Source: Sphaerulina vaccinii (Eukaryota > Ascomycota > Dothideomycetes > Mycosphaerellales > Mycosphaerellaceae). From it: a stretch of DNA of 64,000 bases. The notes under the pieces were generated by a model. It was not told where the DNA came from. It saw only the letters and a list, made by a program, of their open reading frames with translations, and made no database searches. The position numbers were made by a program, and so were the translations under genes. How positions within the stretch are numbered: position 1 is the stretch's first letter; each line of letters opens with the position of its first letter. The stretch lies in NCBI GenBank assembly GCA_022570795.1, contig JAKUDP010000007.1, forward strand, positions 558,001 through 622,000. Direction: 5' to 3'. Below are positions 54,428 through 64,000 of this stretch, in pieces.

Positions 54428-55621
54428 TCATTCTGCAACTTTGGTCAACACAGCAAAGAAGAGAGGTCCCCATTTGCCGCCACTAGGATGATCAGGCAGC
54501 ACGATCCATCCATGCTTCGTCCTCTCAGCCCAATTCTTCTCGAGCTCAGCTTCGAGTGTGGCATCTCCTTCACCAGCACTAAAGCCGACCTTGACACTCC
54601 ACTTGATGCCTTTCTTCCGCTCCTTCTCGACCTGCGATAGCACCTTCTCAATGACACCATCGTTCTCGGTTGGCTCAATCGAACATGTTGCGTACAGTAT
54701 TGTACCACCGACTTTCGCCACACGTAGGCCAGTCATCAGCAGCTTCAGCTGTGTCTCGGCCAGCCGCTTGGAAGATCCAGGCCGCCAATTTGCCATCTCT
54801 GGAGCCTCGCGGCCACCAAGCTTGGCATTGGCATGTGCGTGAATGATGTGTCGTTCGGAAGAGCAAGGGGCATCAACCAAGACCTTGTCGTAGTTCACAG
54901 TGCCGTCGGGCGTCTTCACAACCAATTCGTAGTGCGCTTTTGGGCTGGTGCCATCTACACGTAACGTGGATACTCTTTGGGTGTCGAATAGTGTCTTCGG
55001 CAGGTACGCGCGCAGATTATCTGCTAGACGACGTTGTCGAGGAGCGTCAGCTTCATTCGAGTGGAGAGTACCTGATTGTAGGCTCTTCTGCTGCAGAGCC
55101 TTGGGTCTCGCTTCTAACCCATCTGCATGATGATGATTCCAGATGTTCTGCGCCAAGCTAATGGATTTGCCTCCAGGCGCGGCACACAGATCCAACACAT
55201 TGTCGCCTTGCTGAACGTTGAGCATGTGGGCTGCCAATACAGAGGCAGCATCGAGGTTCCAGTGCGAATGCAGCTGTCCTGCTACTGGCACTGGTGCTGG
55301 GAATGGCTCGCTTGATGGCGATGTTGGTGCATCCTCTGTAGGTTTGGTGTATCGCAATACCACATTCGACGACATCGCGGCTCCTCCGTCTGCGCTAAGT
55401 CGGGGAAGCTCAATGGGTACCTCCTCGGTGCTAGGATGGCTGATCCGCTGTTTAGAAGATTCCAGTGGCACATATCGGTTGAGCAGGCAAGCGTAGCGCG
55501 TAGGCTGCTCAAGGGCTGGTCGTAGTGAGTTCTGCCATCTTTCTTCTTCCCATATAGCAGCGTAGTGTCTATCAAATGCGTCTGCAGAGCTTGTAGCTGC
55601 CTTCCGATGTGTTTTGGTCAT
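54428..55621 (-). CDS. NOL1/NOP2/Sun-family RNA m5C methyltransferase (NSUN3/4-like), 397 aa
   Basis: Single exon from ATG at 55621. The SAM-binding motif NVLDLCAAPGGKS is at about 141-153. Motif IV VDAPCSSE holds Cys253 and motif VI ATCSIEPTEND holds Cys313, the two catalytic cysteines of the NSUN mechanism. There is no PUA domain, and the length fits the short mitochondrial NSUN3/NSUN4 type. The N-terminus lacks a strong presequence, so location is uncertain. Family members methylate C5 of cytosine in tRNA or rRNA. Divergent from GAR1, another RNA-modification gene, 437 bp apart. Confidence 0.88.
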   Translation of the reverse strand: MTKTHRKAATSSADAFDRHYAAIWEEERWQNSLRPALEQPTRYACLLNRYVPLESSKQRISHPSTEEVPIELPRLSADGGAAMSSNVVLRYTKPTEDAPTSPSSEPFPAPVPVAGQLHSHWNLDAASVLAAHMLNVQQGDNVLDLCAAPGGKSISLAQNIWNHHHADGLEARPKALQQKSLQSGTLHSNEADAPRQRRLADNLRAYLPKTLFDTQRVSTLRVDGTSPKAHYELVVKTPDGTVNYDKVLVDAPCSSERHIIHAHANAKLGGREAPEMANWRPGSSKRLAETQLKLLMTGLRVAKVGGTILYATCSIEPTENDGVIEKVLSQVEKERKKGIKWSVKVGFSAGEGDATLEAELEKNWAERTKHGWIVLPDHPSGGKWGPLFFAVLTKVAE

Positions 55622-56058
55622 GCTTAAGGCGCGTTGAAGCAGAACTTAATGAGATGAGATACTTCACCTGGAATTGTTGTTCACCGTGGTATGCTCTCGC
55701 TTCAGCAGTCTCCTGCTTGTAGCTTGATCAACTTGCTTGTACTCTGTTATTGTAGTCACCCATTTGTTCAAGGTACACAAGAGGAGGACAGGAGAGGTGA
55801 AAAAGTGGGCAGGAGCGATGCCAAGACAGATCGGCGGGAAAGAGCTCAGACCTCCGACTTCGAAAAAATCCCAAGCTTCACGATCCATGGCCAAAGTGCA
55901 AAGTGCTCTGCAACGACAACAGCCACTGACCGACCACACACCAGCCGCTAGTCTTTTTGACTCAAGCTGACAACCATATCAGTATCTTTGCGCACGAATA
56001 GCGCGTGCCGAGGACGACTCTGGACATCTAGCAGGAACTCCGCGAAAAGAGCAGCAAA
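55622..56058. promoter_or_regulatory. Divergent promoter region of the NSUN-like gene and GAR1
   Basis: 437 bp between opposed start codons. No TATA box or palindrome stands out. Both genes serve RNA modification, so joint control is plausible but inferred. Confidence 0.4.
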
Positions 56059-56743
56059 ATGTCGTTCCGCGGTGGAGGACGAGGTGGTTTCGGTGATCGC
56101 GGTGGTCGCGGTGGCTTCAGAGGCGGAGCGCGAGGTGGACGAGGTGGTTTCCAGCAATCATATGGACCTCCAGATACTGTTTTCGGTATGCGACAGCCAG
56201 AGCTTCTTTAGAGACCTTCTCACTAACAGACAATGTTCAGAAATGGGCTCCTTCCTTCACGCGACCGAAGGCGAGATGGTGTGCGAATCGATCAACGTCA
56301 AAATCCCATACTTCAACGCGCCGATCTACCTCGAGAACAAGACGCCTGTAGGAAAAGTTGACGAGATCCTGGGACCACTGAACCAGGTCTTTTTCACGAT
56401 CAAGCCACAAGAAGGAATTCAAGCGACGAGCTTCAAGAGCGGAGACAAATTCTACATTGGAGGTGACAAGCTATTGCCGCTGGAGAAGTTCTTGCCTAAG
56501 CCTAAGCCACCGCCAGGAGCACCAAAGGTCAAGAAGCCGAGAGGTGCTGGTGGCGCAGGACGTGGTGGACGCGGAGCACCAAGAGGCAGAGGTGGATTCG
56601 GTGCGCCCAGAGGCCGAGGTGGCTTCGGCGATCGTGGCGGAAGAGGTGGTGCACGAGGTGGTTCGCGCGGCTTCTCTGGGTCTGGTGGCTTCAGCAGAGG
56701 TGGTGGCCGTGGTGCACCACGTGGAAGAGGGCGAGGCTACTAG
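56059..56743 (+). CDS. GAR1: H/ACA ribonucleoprotein subunit Gar1, 209 aa
   Basis: Two exons, 56059-56185 and 56241-56743, with a 55-bp intron (GTATGC donor, CACTAAC branch, TTCAG acceptor). The N-terminal RGG-rich tail opens MSFRGGGRGGFGDRGG. The conserved core follows: MGSFLHATEGEMVCESIN, IPYFNAPIYLENKTPVGKVD, EILGPLNQVFFTIKPQ and GDKFYIGGDKLLPLEKFLP. A second long RGG tail closes the protein. Gar1 is part of the box H/ACA snoRNP that turns uridine to pseudouridine in rRNA, with Cbf5, Nop10 and Nhp2, in the nucleolus. Confidence 0.95.
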
Positions 56744-57276
56744 ATGGAACGGAGCGATTCATGAGAGGCGTTTGGGCATGGAACTGGATGGAGTTATGGC
56801 GCAATCACAATCCGACGCTGGAAATTCTGCAACAGTGGCTGGAAACGCTACTGAATGATGTGCGACTAGAAAAGCTGATGAGAGCCTGAAGGAGGCTTGA
56901 TTACAGCATGTCACTACCTAAGTATAAGTCTTGTACAATTCTGAAACTCCAGCACCTGCCTCGAGATGACCCTATGACCGCTGACCTAACTTCAGTCCAC
57001 CCTCAAGTGAGGAAGGCGTGGACCGGCGAGGTTCTCACTTCCTCAATTCACTGGAGATGCGCTACACACAGCTCATCAACATCTTTAAGCTTTCGGATAG
57101 TTCTTCGACTGGAGTCATTACCACTACTCTTCGCGACATTCCCATACAGCACCCAGGGCGCGTGCAGCGCAGCCTCTTCACCACTCAGCATCAGCCGAAA
57201 CACCAGCACTACGAATTGGCGCATTCGAAGTATGTTCCAGAGATTGGACCACGGCGAGTACCGCTAACTCGCACAG
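56744..57276. other. Intergenic, nothing recognised
   Basis: 3' region of GAR1 followed by upstream sequence of the next gene. Frames here are short and incoherent. Confidence 0.5.
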
Positions 57277-58072
57277 ATGGCGCCACCAAAAGTACAGACC
57301 ATTGGCTTCTTCGACCTCGCTGCCGAGATGAGGAACGACATATACCAACTGTGCCTTCACCACCCTGGCACCATTCGCATCAAGTGTAAAGGCAGCATAT
57401 ACGATGGAACCCACCACAAGACATTCAGCTCGGAAGTCCAACTCGAGCTGCGAGGGCAACTACTTCGAACGTGCCGCCAAGTGCACGCAGAAGCATCCCC
57501 CATCCTGTACGGCAGCAACAGCTTCGAGCTAGTGTCTTCGACTGACAGCGGTCTCGCTTTCATGCGATATCGGGAAGAACCTCCGTCACTTGCGCCTCGT
57601 TCGACTTGACACCAGGTTGCTGCATCAGACCAGCTCCTGTCTTTGGATGTTGAGGGATGCGATCTCGTTGCAATCGCTCAGACTCGCAATTGAACACTTT
57701 CCAGAGCATGGATCAAGCAGGATCATTGTTCTTCGCAACTTGAAGCACCTGCTCACAAGTCTCTGCGAACAGGGTAGAAGCAAGGGTGATGTGGTTGACA
57801 TGCTGAGGTTCAAACAAGAGGCAGATGCTCTGGAAAGATCGAGAAGCACTCTTCTTGCCCTGCCACCATGTGCGACGCCGAGATATGATGGAGCCAACGA
57901 GAAACACAGAAAGCTTGGGAATAGCATCAGGAGCGCGTTAAACGATATGCTGTCGGAAGTCGAAACAAGGCTGATTGTCAGGCTCAAGATCAAGGATCGA
58001 ATCGAAAGGGAGTGCGACTTGGAAGTGACCGCACCAGGGAGGAAGAGGGCTATTCGACGCTATTTGGCATGA
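57277..58072 (+). pseudogene. F-box-like gene with an apparent frameshift
   Basis: ATG at 57277 opens an F-box-like family protein (GFFDLAAEMRNDIYQLCL; LLRTCRQVHAEASPILYGSN). Near 57563-57568 the reading frame changes: GLAFMRY ends one frame and DIGKNLRHLRLVRLDTRLL continues in another to the stop at 58072. No intron can bridge the two because they abut with no suitable GT...AG. A one-base gain or two-base loss explains it. The downstream part is helical and charged, with a Leu-rich stretch like the sister genes at 49.4 and 53.2 kb. Either a recently broken gene or a base-call error. Confidence 0.62.
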
Positions 58073-58203
58073 GCTGCGTGAGAAGAGTCTATTATGGATA
58101 GCTCTCGTGAAGCTATTCAGGATTTCTTTGGCCCAGTGCTCGACAGGCTGAGTAAGATAACTTTGATCTGAAGTGCTTTTCGATACATCCTCAGTGTGTA
58201 GAT

Positions 58204-58743
58204 CTAGAAATGATCATGCAGCTGACTATGATCACCAATTCCCTTCATACCATGATGAACGAAGCATCTCCAACCTCCATCAATCTTCTTGAACTTGAAC
58301 TCATTGATCAAGAACGTTTTCACTCCTTGAGGCGCACCTGTGACTTCCGTCTCCATATACACAGTCGCTTCACCCTTCTCCTCCTTCACATCAGAACTGA
58401 CACTCTGCACCTCAACATGATATTCCGGAAATGCTTCTATCGTTTGTCTCAGGATGTTGCTGTGCTCTAGTAGAGTCAACGGATGTGGGAAGTTCTCGAA
58501 ATGAGCTCGGAAGTTGGGCGAGACACATTTGTACAAATCGTTGTTCTCATAATCGAAATCGCGATCGTTGATAGCTAGTGCTCCATTCACACATATCGAT
58601 TCCAGATACTGTGGTACACTCTGTCCTGGAGCTGGTGTTCCTTCTGTATGTGCTGTAGTTGCAGGCGTCCTTGTTCCAGAAGTCCCAGTCTGATCAGACG
58701 CGGGCGTAGGCACTGATGAAGACGGTGCGGACTGCTGAGACAT
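58204..58743 (-). CDS. NTF2/SnoaL-like small protein, 179 aa
   Basis: Single exon from ATG at 58743. The first ~45 residues are Ser/Thr/Pro/Gly-rich and disordered. The rest fits an NTF2-like cone fold: an entry helix with YKCVSPNFRAHFENFP, then HSNILRQTIEAFPEYHVEVQ, and beta strands EATVYMETEVTG and INEFKFKKIDGGWRCFVHHG. Such domains act as small-molecule isomerases, polyketide cyclases or plain scaffolds. No catalytic residue can be assigned, so no reaction is claimed. Confidence 0.62.
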   Translation of the reverse strand: MSQQSAPSSSVPTPASDQTGTSGTRTPATTAHTEGTPAPGQSVPQYLESICVNGALAINDRDFDYENNDLYKCVSPNFRAHFENFPHPLTLLEHSNILRQTIEAFPEYHVEVQSVSSDVKEEKGEATVYMETEVTGAPQGVKTFLINEFKFKKIDGGWRCFVHHGMKGIGDHSQLHDHF

Positions 58744-60354
58744 CTTGTCCTTCTGGTGCCTACTGAAGGCCGGTCCTGCTGTACTGCTAGGTGTCGAAGC
58801 GCCTTCCTGACTCGATTGTGCTTGGCTTAATATTTGACCTGTGCTTCGACAGAATCCTTGAATGCGAAATCCGATATTTCAGCACTGTCAGCTACCTTCG
58901 CGCCTGCTCTCGTTCCACAGCCAGACGCACGGTAGGTATCAAATCCAGCTCACCCTCCTGAGATTGCTTTCAAGTTTCGAAGTCGTCTTGCTGACGCAGG
59001 TGGCAATACGAGCTTTGCGAGCTTTGTACTTCGACAAAAGTTAGGCTGTCCAGAGTGATTGTAGATACGTTATGCGGCCTCTCCCAATGCGTCTGGATAT
59101 CACATGTTACTTGAATATTTCTTGATGCTGCATCTTGTAGTCTTGCCATAAAACAGTGGCCAAGACGTCGCATAGGTGGTATCCGGCCGGCTTGCCGAAT
59201 AGAGTTCCATCTCCAGGGCTCATTCAGGTTGCGACCTACGAGAGGTGTCCACTTCGAGAAGCGACTTGCCCAACCATGATAGATTGAGCTTCGTAAGTGC
59301 CTCGGACATGTTCAGAATGCCAGTCGGTTAGGTATTCAGCGTACAGAAGAAAAGAAGGAAAGTGTGCAAAAGATGTGGCTCTTATACTTGGTCGGGCGGC
59401 GTCTAGCACTGACGTGAGGTAGGTCAGCTATGCTCTGCCCTGGTTCTTTCGGGCAAGACAGAACATGCTCAGATGGCTTTATTTCGACTTCACTTCTGAT
59501 GATATTGGGGTCAAGATATGAGTTTGTGTAATGGCGAGAAGTCAAGAGAATGTCGTTCGATCGTGCCTGAGGCGTCAAGAGTCGGTCTCGGATTGCATGG
59601 ATATGTTCTCCCTTCCCCCTCAAGACTCCTGTCCTTCACAATCATTACACCAGCTTCAGCATCATCAGAAGTATCTACCGGCACAGCAGAGAACGTGCCG
59701 TGAAGCATGTTGGATTCTTAATTGCTCTCCAGACAATGGCTTGAAGTCACAGCTCTCCGATACAAAAGTCTAGTATCTCACGTCCTACCTTCAAGGCTCA
59801 CAGCGTAGCCAGCTTTACAAATTCCCTTGCAAAGCCCAGAACTGACAAGTGTGTACTAATATACATATCAAAATTGGTATAGAGCCGGAACCTACCCAAC
59901 ACGAACTCTCCACTCGACCAGAATATCGGAGAATCTCAGATCACAAATGGTTAGCACACCTTTGTAGCATATGAAGCTCTTCTGATGGATGCTACTCGTT
60001 GTCGCATAAGATCTTCGAACGACAGCACATGAAAGCACTCGCCGAGTACGATCCACTACGTGTGCTCACAACAAAGACATGGTAACATGGGCAAGTCGGT
60101 GGTTGGAACTGCAAAACTGGTTCAGCAATAGCATTTGTCCTCACTTTCTACTATGACTCTGCAATTGAGATCTTACAGCAGTATATATTTCTTTCTTCGC
60201 CCGGAGGTGCAACCACTTCTGATACCCTGTACATCAGAGTATTAGCATCACACAATACCAGCTTCGTACGAACCACAACAACATACCAACACTACAAGCC
60301 AATACCAAACCACAAGCCAGTACCATACTACAGGCTGACATCACCACCACCAAG
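58744..60354. other. Long gene-poor spacer; TATA and leader at its end
   Basis: No convincing coding region. GTATATATTT at about 60180 and a CA-rich leader (60260-60350) precede the small gene at 60355, supporting that gene as real. Confidence 0.45.
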
Positions 60355-60672
60355 ATGTCGTCCACATACGAACTCTCTTCTCTTACTCCGAGAACCGACC
60401 CTGCATCTCAAGCTCCGCAGCAGGCTCAAATCTTCAGACCTAGCAAGTTCAGAGAAGACTTCAGCAGTAATAAGAGTCTTCCACTTCCTGACTGGCCCGT
60501 CTCTACGTCTTCGCGACAGCCAAGCCAAGACAGCTCGGTCCAGACCAGCGAGCAATTCGATTCAGAGAGTGGAGAGGTGGGAAAGGCTTGCGACTCGCAA
60601 GCCAGCCTCATAAGTAAATTTCACAAGCTGATCAAGCGTCTCCACCCAACATCTATGAGGACGACACGATAG
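60355..60672 (+). CDS. Small hypothetical protein, 105 aa
   Basis: ATG at 60355 follows a TATA-like tract and a CA-rich leader with AAG just before the ATG, a good fungal context. The product is hydrophilic, Ser/Gln/Pro-rich, with no membrane segment, signal peptide or recognised domain, and a short basic helix at the end (KFHKLIKRLH). It could continue through splicing into later sequence, since a GTAAAT donor-like site lies near 60616. No function assigned. Confidence 0.35.
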   Translation: MSSTYELSSLTPRTDPASQAPQQAQIFRPSKFREDFSSNKSLPLPDWPVSTSSRQPSQDSSVQTSEQFDSESGEVGKACDSQASLISKFHKLIKRLHPTSMRTTR

Positions 60673-61496
60673 CCAAGCACAGCGGGTTCAGGCCAGGCCA
60701 TTGAGGAAATCGAGCTACCAACTTGGAGACACGCCGATGATGCTGTAGGGAGATGAACATGGTGGGAGTGTCACTGGAGACAGCCGTACGCTATACCGAG
60801 CGTCTTCGGAGGAAGGGAGAGGCTATGTCTCTCATGCTGGTCTTGAAGAAGAAGAAACGGAATGCTACTGTAGCGGTTCAAATATCGCGACAGGCAAGAT
60901 TGATAATCGAGGCTGAACGCGCAGGGCGTCGGCACATATCGATCGGGTACTGCATCCAGTCGCGCTTGGGAGGAACTCTGGCATGACGTTTCTGCAAAGC
61001 CTTAAGCTCTACACGCGAGAGCATACTGCTGATGGAGGGATGTAGAAGAGATTTATGTATTGAGAGACTTCAGTCCTTAGCGGTAATCCCAGGCTGTTTA
61101 TGAATTGCAAGCTGTCGACAAGGAGATTAGTGCCGTTTACGAGATTCGTGACGAGTCGCGTAGTGATCCAGCAGCCGCTGTGCTTGAAGCTGCGACGACG
61201 TAAGAAGTCTGCGCACAGCTGAAGTACCGGTCTACCGCATGTCTACTGCAACCACACTGAGTCATTGCTTCCGGTTTTGGTGATTGTGTATGTGCGCTAC
61301 ACTCGTGCTTATCGAGTTACGAGTAGCTCTTCTCTTGTCTTACATCCGTGGCTGATTAAAGTCACCACGATACCAACGCGACCTGGCGAGCTGGGATAGC
61401 TCAAAGCAAGATCAAGTGCGGTGTGGTCTGCAGGGCGCTCTGGAGTCGAGATCAGTTCGTTGCGATCTGGGTTCGTTCTTCGCAGTACGTCCTAGA
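60673..61496. other. Intergenic; possible 3' exon of the small gene
   Basis: A 77-codon frame at 60753-60986 (ERLRRKGEAM, basic helical) may be a separate exon or chance. The remainder shows nothing. Confidence 0.3.
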
Positions 61497-63331
61497 TCAT
61501 ATAACGGCTATGGCAGCCGTGGCCGCATCGTAGCGCTCAAATCCAACATACTTGAGATCGTGAGGCTTAATACATGAATGCATGGCGATGGCAACTGCGA
61601 AGTATAACGTTGGCCATACTGCAGCTACTTTCCATCGAGTAATGTTGTGCCTGATACCACGTTCCAGGTGTGTCGAAAGCAGTCGAAGCAGCTGTTGGTG
61701 TTCGGTGCCGTGATGTGTTGGAAGGTAGCAATCCTCTCGTGCCAGAAAGTCATTCACAAAGCCAACTATGTCTGTACCCCAATTGTCGTTTCTTGCCATA
61801 ACGAGATAGTCAAACAGCCGCAGACCACTTCCAGACGTATCTACGTTGACTTCAGGCCGATTGATGAAGAACTTAACAGTAATGCATTTCCTTGCTTTGA
61901 AGGCAAGAAGCAAAGCTATTTCTGTCGCTTTGTCGAGTTTCGCAAGGTTGGTGGACTCGTCTCGATAGTACCTCTCAACATACAATGCATTCGGGTCAAT
62001 GAGGTTCGTGTCCAGGACGTGTTTCATAGCACCGACATCTTGACCACGCATGAGAACCGCAAAGATGGCTTGGATACGCTCCCGACCAAAGGCTTGAATC
62101 CACAGGGCCCTAAGCTGTTCGCAATGGCCATAGTGGAATATCCACCAGAACGGAATGCCACTTTGGTCATCTATGAGCGCAAGCTGATTCTCGACTCTCT
62201 GCACCTCGAATGTCCGATGAGGTGACCTGAATATGTCCAGGCCGAATATAGCACTCAGATGCTTGCACTGCATCGATACTGCAGCTAGTGAACTTGGTGC
62301 ATGAGCTGCGTGCTCTTTACGTAGCACCATATTTGCCAGAGCAAGAAGATCGAGGCTATAGTCTGCCCGCAAAGACTCGTTTCCACTGCCTGCAATGCCA
62401 AGGAGTGCGTATGCTCGATCATGAGGATCGGCGCAAGCAAGTTCACTTGATGCCAGTATCTGCGAATACAGGCTCGGTCTACTAGTAGTCTCTAGTCGTG
62501 CTTGCTGCACTTGACCGACGAGCATATATGCTGGACTGTCTGGCAAAGCATCTTGCCAGAGATACTTGACTAAGCCAGTATGGAACAGGTTGCCAAAGAA
62601 CGCTGCGAAGGCTTCGTATGGGAGAGATAAGTGTCCGCATCTCGTGGTTACCGCTTTGCCGAAAACTATCTCTTGCAAGATCCATAAGCGAGTCCAGTAT
62701 GCCCGATGACACAAGTGCCAGATAGCTTCACCCGCATTGCCCTTCCAAGCCTTCTTATTGCTATTGGCACTCCTGATACTGCGTACTGCCAGGTCACTGC
62801 TGGCATAAGTTGGTCCGAGCCATGACATGACCTCTTGTGCACCTTGATAGATCCTAGCCATCAGCTCAACTTGATGCGTCCTCTCACGTTGATCGTCCTG
62901 GTTGATGCATAGCGCATCGATCCAGATAGGTCTTCCGTGAAGGATATCCGACCTCGCAGCTTCTTTGAGAATTCGAAACAGGTTCTTGCGCACCGGCATT
63001 AAGACTTCATTCAGGCGCACCGTGTGATTGGCGCAGGGCCGTCCCCAAGTATACGAAGGGCGACATACTTTGGCGTCGAAGTCAGAGGGACCTGGTATAG
63101 TCGACATGAGATCACTCCAGAAACATTGATTTTGATGTCGTCGATCAAGCGAATCTCATCGCTCTCAGGATCGAGGCGAGCATACACCTCTTGAACGCTG
63201 CTGATCGTTGACGAACTTGCGTCGTCGCTGCCAGTAGCACTTGCGAATGGGGCTTCGGTCCATTCGCTCCAGGACCAGAGGGCTCCTAACTCCTGCGAAA
63301 CAGTGGTGATCGCAATATCATCGGATTGCAT
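61497..63331 (-). pseudogene. HET-domain (heterokaryon incompatibility) protein with a frameshift at the domain start
   Basis: The upper frame starts at ATG 63331 and ends in the HET opening (RLYQVPLTSTPKYVAL). The lower frame carries SYTWGRP, then WIDALCINQDDQRERTHQVE and MARIYQGAQEVMSWLGP, the HET hallmarks, down to the stop at 61497. At about 63055 the sequence reads GCCCTTCGTATACT where one more T would join KYVAL to SYTWG, so a single base is missing. A shorter start at 63107 would give 536 aa but loses the first beta strand of HET. After HET comes a long C-terminus with possible degenerate ankyrin-like repeats (LLLAFKARKCITVKFFINRP). HET proteins trigger incompatibility cell death. Base-call error is the alternative. 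Confidence 0.75.
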
Positions 63332-63366
63332 CAGGTTGCATCAGACTGCATCAGGTCACATCAGGT
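63327..63366. repeat. 10-bp tandem repeat at the HET start codon
   Basis: Four copies of TGCATCAGGT-like units (TGCATCAGGT, TGCATCAGAC, TGCATCAGGT, CACATCAGGT) overlap the ATG at 63331, making alternative starts and slippage possible. Confidence 0.7.
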
Positions 63367-63696
63367 CATGCCTGATCATTTTGGAGCAGAAGATGAATAT
63401 AAGCGGGCGTAGAGAGTAGTAAAGAGAGGTTCAGCAGCTTAGGTTCAGCTGAAGCGGAGCTGAAGCGGCGAACTTACCATGGGGCAAAGGTCCTACCGCG
63501 CAAGCCTTGGCACCACTCGCTTGCCTGCTGCAATCCTTGCAATCACACAGATGTATCTGCGCGCCTCATTGGGCCCACTCGGAGAGCGCACAGGCTCGGA
63601 AAGGCTCTTGAAGGTGGGAATTCAGACTCGTGCCTTATTTTCGAGGCTTATTCCAGCTGGAACGTTCACATAGGTCGCATACAGGTTACTCCGCAC
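63367..63696. other. Intergenic, nothing recognised
   Basis: Upstream region of the HET gene. A short + strand frame at 63479-63673 has no support. Confidence 0.5.
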
Positions 63697-64000
63697 TTAT
63701 GTGTTTGCTCTCAATTCTGCCGTGAACTTCGCCCTCAAGTCCGCTAGGAACTCCCGATACTGCGCGGAGGAGCATATCCTAAAGTAATTCCCTGAAGTGG
63801 TGTGAGAAGTTTTCATCTCAAGCCGGGTATTGATGAGTTCGTCCAGTCGGCTCGGGAGTATATCCTTTCTCTCCTCGTAGTACTTGAACACTGTGGCGTG
63901 CGCAATGTCGACTGCCCTGATCCAAGGCGACTGGAAGTCAAAGTCACGCTCACTTCTCCTGGTTACGCCCAACCATGCCGGATCGCAGTAAGGCGCTCGC
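63697..64000 (-). CDS. C-terminal part of a gene extending past the right edge
   Basis: The minus-strand frame is open from the right edge to a stop at 63697 (about 101 codons) and has no required start inside the window. It is charged and helical (IRAVDIAHATVFKYYEERKD, YREFLADLRAKFTAELR). The N-terminus lies outside, so no family can be given. Confidence 0.5.
   Translation of the reverse strand, partial: RAPYCDPAWLGVTRRSERDFDFQSPWIRAVDIAHATVFKYYEERKDILPSRLDELINTRLEMKTSHTTSGNYFRICSSAQYREFLADLRAKFTAELRANT

Overview
This window is from a filamentous ascomycete, most likely a dothideomycete (Mycosphaerellaceae-like by protein resemblance; an inference). Genes are closely packed on both strands. 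Introns are about 50-70 bp with GTRAGT-type donors and CTAAC/CTGAY branch points. Typical fungal families are present: F-box-like proteins, a HET-domain protein, an HR-PKS and FSH hydrolases.

Layout. 0-9 kb: a secreted protein running off the left edge, a frame-broken gene remnant, two F-box-like genes, an MFS transporter and a BTB protein. 9-24 kb: a housekeeping block with a three-KH RNA-binding protein, GRC3 head-to-head with the Pol I subunit RPA34, an enoyl-reductase-like MDR, and prefoldin 6 divergent from VPS4. The gaps in this block hold an unusual repeat family. 24.8-39.1 kb: a secondary-metabolism cluster with an HR-PKS, two FSH serine hydrolases, a carotenoid-oxygenase-family enzyme and a Baeyer-Villiger monooxygenase (BVMO). 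39.6-64 kb: a GPI-type secreted protein, an Hmp1-like small protein, an Fmp25-like RCC1 protein, a long repeat-bearing orphan, MYND and F-box-like genes, an NSUN-type RNA methyltransferase divergent from GAR1, an NTF2-like protein and a frameshifted HET gene.

The main discovery candidate is a family of at least 14 gene-like units, each about 182-191 bp. They form three clusters (12.3-13.3, 17.4-18.6 and 23.6-24.5 kb) plus one single copy at 20.1 kb. Each unit has a TATA-like element, then 38-42 bp later a core resembling a tRNA A box followed by (G)TAAGTCGCACCGAC, then about 118-127 bp later a T-rich 3' box. The middle varies between units. In several units the arms flanking the core can pair, with changes on both sides that keep pairing. 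This looks like a family of small structured non-coding RNA genes; I do not recognise it.

The second theme is decay in the metabolite cluster. The PKS lacks one base in exon 1, its KS joins directly to the second half of the AT domain so the AT nucleophile is gone, and its DH His is Tyr. The BVMO has an in-frame stop just after its Rossmann motif. Other frame breaks occur near 2 kb, 57.5 kb and 63.05 kb. Some single-base losses lie in short same-base runs, so sequencing or assembly error must be excluded before calling these pseudogenes.
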